Source: Pyrinomonadaceae bacterium (GTDB taxonomy: Bacteria; Acidobacteriota; Blastocatellia; Pyrinomonadales; Pyrinomonadaceae). Taken from it: a DNA stretch of 64,000 nucleotides. Of this stretch, positions 63,629 through 64,000 are shown one piece after another. A model generated the notes under the pieces. The model worked only from the letters and a program-made list of their open reading frames with translations. It ran no database searches and was not told where the DNA came from. Position 1 is the stretch's first letter, and every line of letters begins with the position of its first letter. The stretch spans positions 186,001 through 250,000 of the forward strand of contig JACMJZ010000031.1 in assembly GCA_014380365.1 (NCBI GenBank), given 5' to 3'. The translations under genes and the position numbers were made by a program.

Positions 63629-64000
63629 ATGAAGCGCGTTGGATTCGCGCACAAACGCCGCGAGGGAATAGCTCTGGTTCTTTCGTTCCTCGTTCTGACG
63701 CTGTTGCCGGTTGCCGGCGGCGCGCAACAGTCAACTTCGACACGCGCCACGCCTTCTGCCAGAACTGCGGCAGAGGCCGTGCGGTTAGTAACCGAGTTTG
63801 AAGTCAACGGACTGAAGGTCCTGGTCAAGCGGCGCGAGGGCAGCCAGACCGTAGTCGCCGGACTATTCATGCGCGGCGGCGCGAGCAATGTCAGCGCTGA
63901 AAACGCCGGCGTCGAAGCCCTGATGCTCGACGTAGCTACCGAGGCGACTTCCAGCTTCCCACGTGAGCGGATGCGCCGCGAACTCTCACGCATCGGCACC
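63629..64000 (+). CDS. M16-family protein, probable inactive partner (3' end cut by window)
   Basis: The visible 124 residues begin at the ATG at 63629; the TTG at 63608 is also possible. After a signal peptide (IALVLSFLVLTLLPVAGG) comes the M16 N-terminal fold: FEVNGLKVLVKRREGSQTVV, AGLFMRGGASNVSAENAG. Where active members have HxxEH, this protein has NAGVEALML, so the zinc ligands are missing. It follows the active gene by 34 nt. The pair fits the usual active/inactive M16 heterodimer. Confidence 0.85.
   Translation, partial: MKRVGFAHKRREGIALVLSFLVLTLLPVAGGAQQSTSTRATPSARTAAEAVRLVTEFEVNGLKVLVKRREGSQTVVAGLFMRGGASNVSAENAGVEALMLDVATEATSSFPRERMRRELSRIGT

Overview
The window looks like a stretch of chromosome from a Gram-negative, soil-type bacterium, most likely Acidobacteriota (Blastocatellia-like). 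The reasons are an Oar-like TonB-dependent receptor with an N-terminal carboxypeptidase-regulatory-like domain, many TPR regulators, two TonB-family proteins around secA, and intergenic spacers packed with short inverted-repeat families. The taxon is an inference; there is no rRNA or tRNA gene to anchor it. Two genes run off the ends: the receptor on the left and an M16 peptidase on the right.

Layout. 1-3092: Oar-like receptor (minus). 3526-5563: SAM methyltransferase plus a PDZ/radical-SAM DUF512 protein. 5952-7812: small membrane proteins (glycine-rich, CD225, zinc-ribbon TM2, DUF2752). 8011-9032: a DUF1028 gene split by a frameshift. 9255-12089: a large DUF4062/STAND-NTPase/TPR protein. 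12281-28666: a polysaccharide locus with methyltransferases, UDP-glucuronate-epimerase-like protein, GT2, AsnB-like amidotransferase, an alpha-toroid protein, WbpD/B/E-like genes for a diacetamido sugar, a DUF354 protein, a polyprenyl-phosphate sugar transferase and a PDZ-containing O-antigen ligase/polymerase, with a secreted M20 peptidase inside. 29085-35342: a secreted heptad-repeat mini-protein with a candidate sigma-54 promoter, next to a TPR histidine kinase and a TPR sigma-54 activator in convergent orientation. 35734-39472: the operon ffh-rpsP-khpA-rimM-trmD-rplS. 39603-41989: two GT4 glycosyltransferases. 42346-48596: helical-repeat protein, TonB-family protein, secA and a TonB-like proline-rich protein (all minus). 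48842-51795: a Ski2-like helicase broken around a palindromic repeat. 52229-61546: coiled-coil protein, lipoprotein SGNH hydrolase, ispH, zinc-ribbon/PDZ protein, VanY-like protein and several unknowns. 62044-64000: a pair of M16 peptidase genes.

The most distinctive signals are (i) the repeat mini-protein with its sigma-54-like promoter beside a matching kinase and activator, (ii) a modular hairpin repeat family, one minimal copy of which sits at the break in the helicase gene, and (iii) the PDZ domain embedded in the O-antigen ligase. All product names come from reading motifs by eye; no database search was run.
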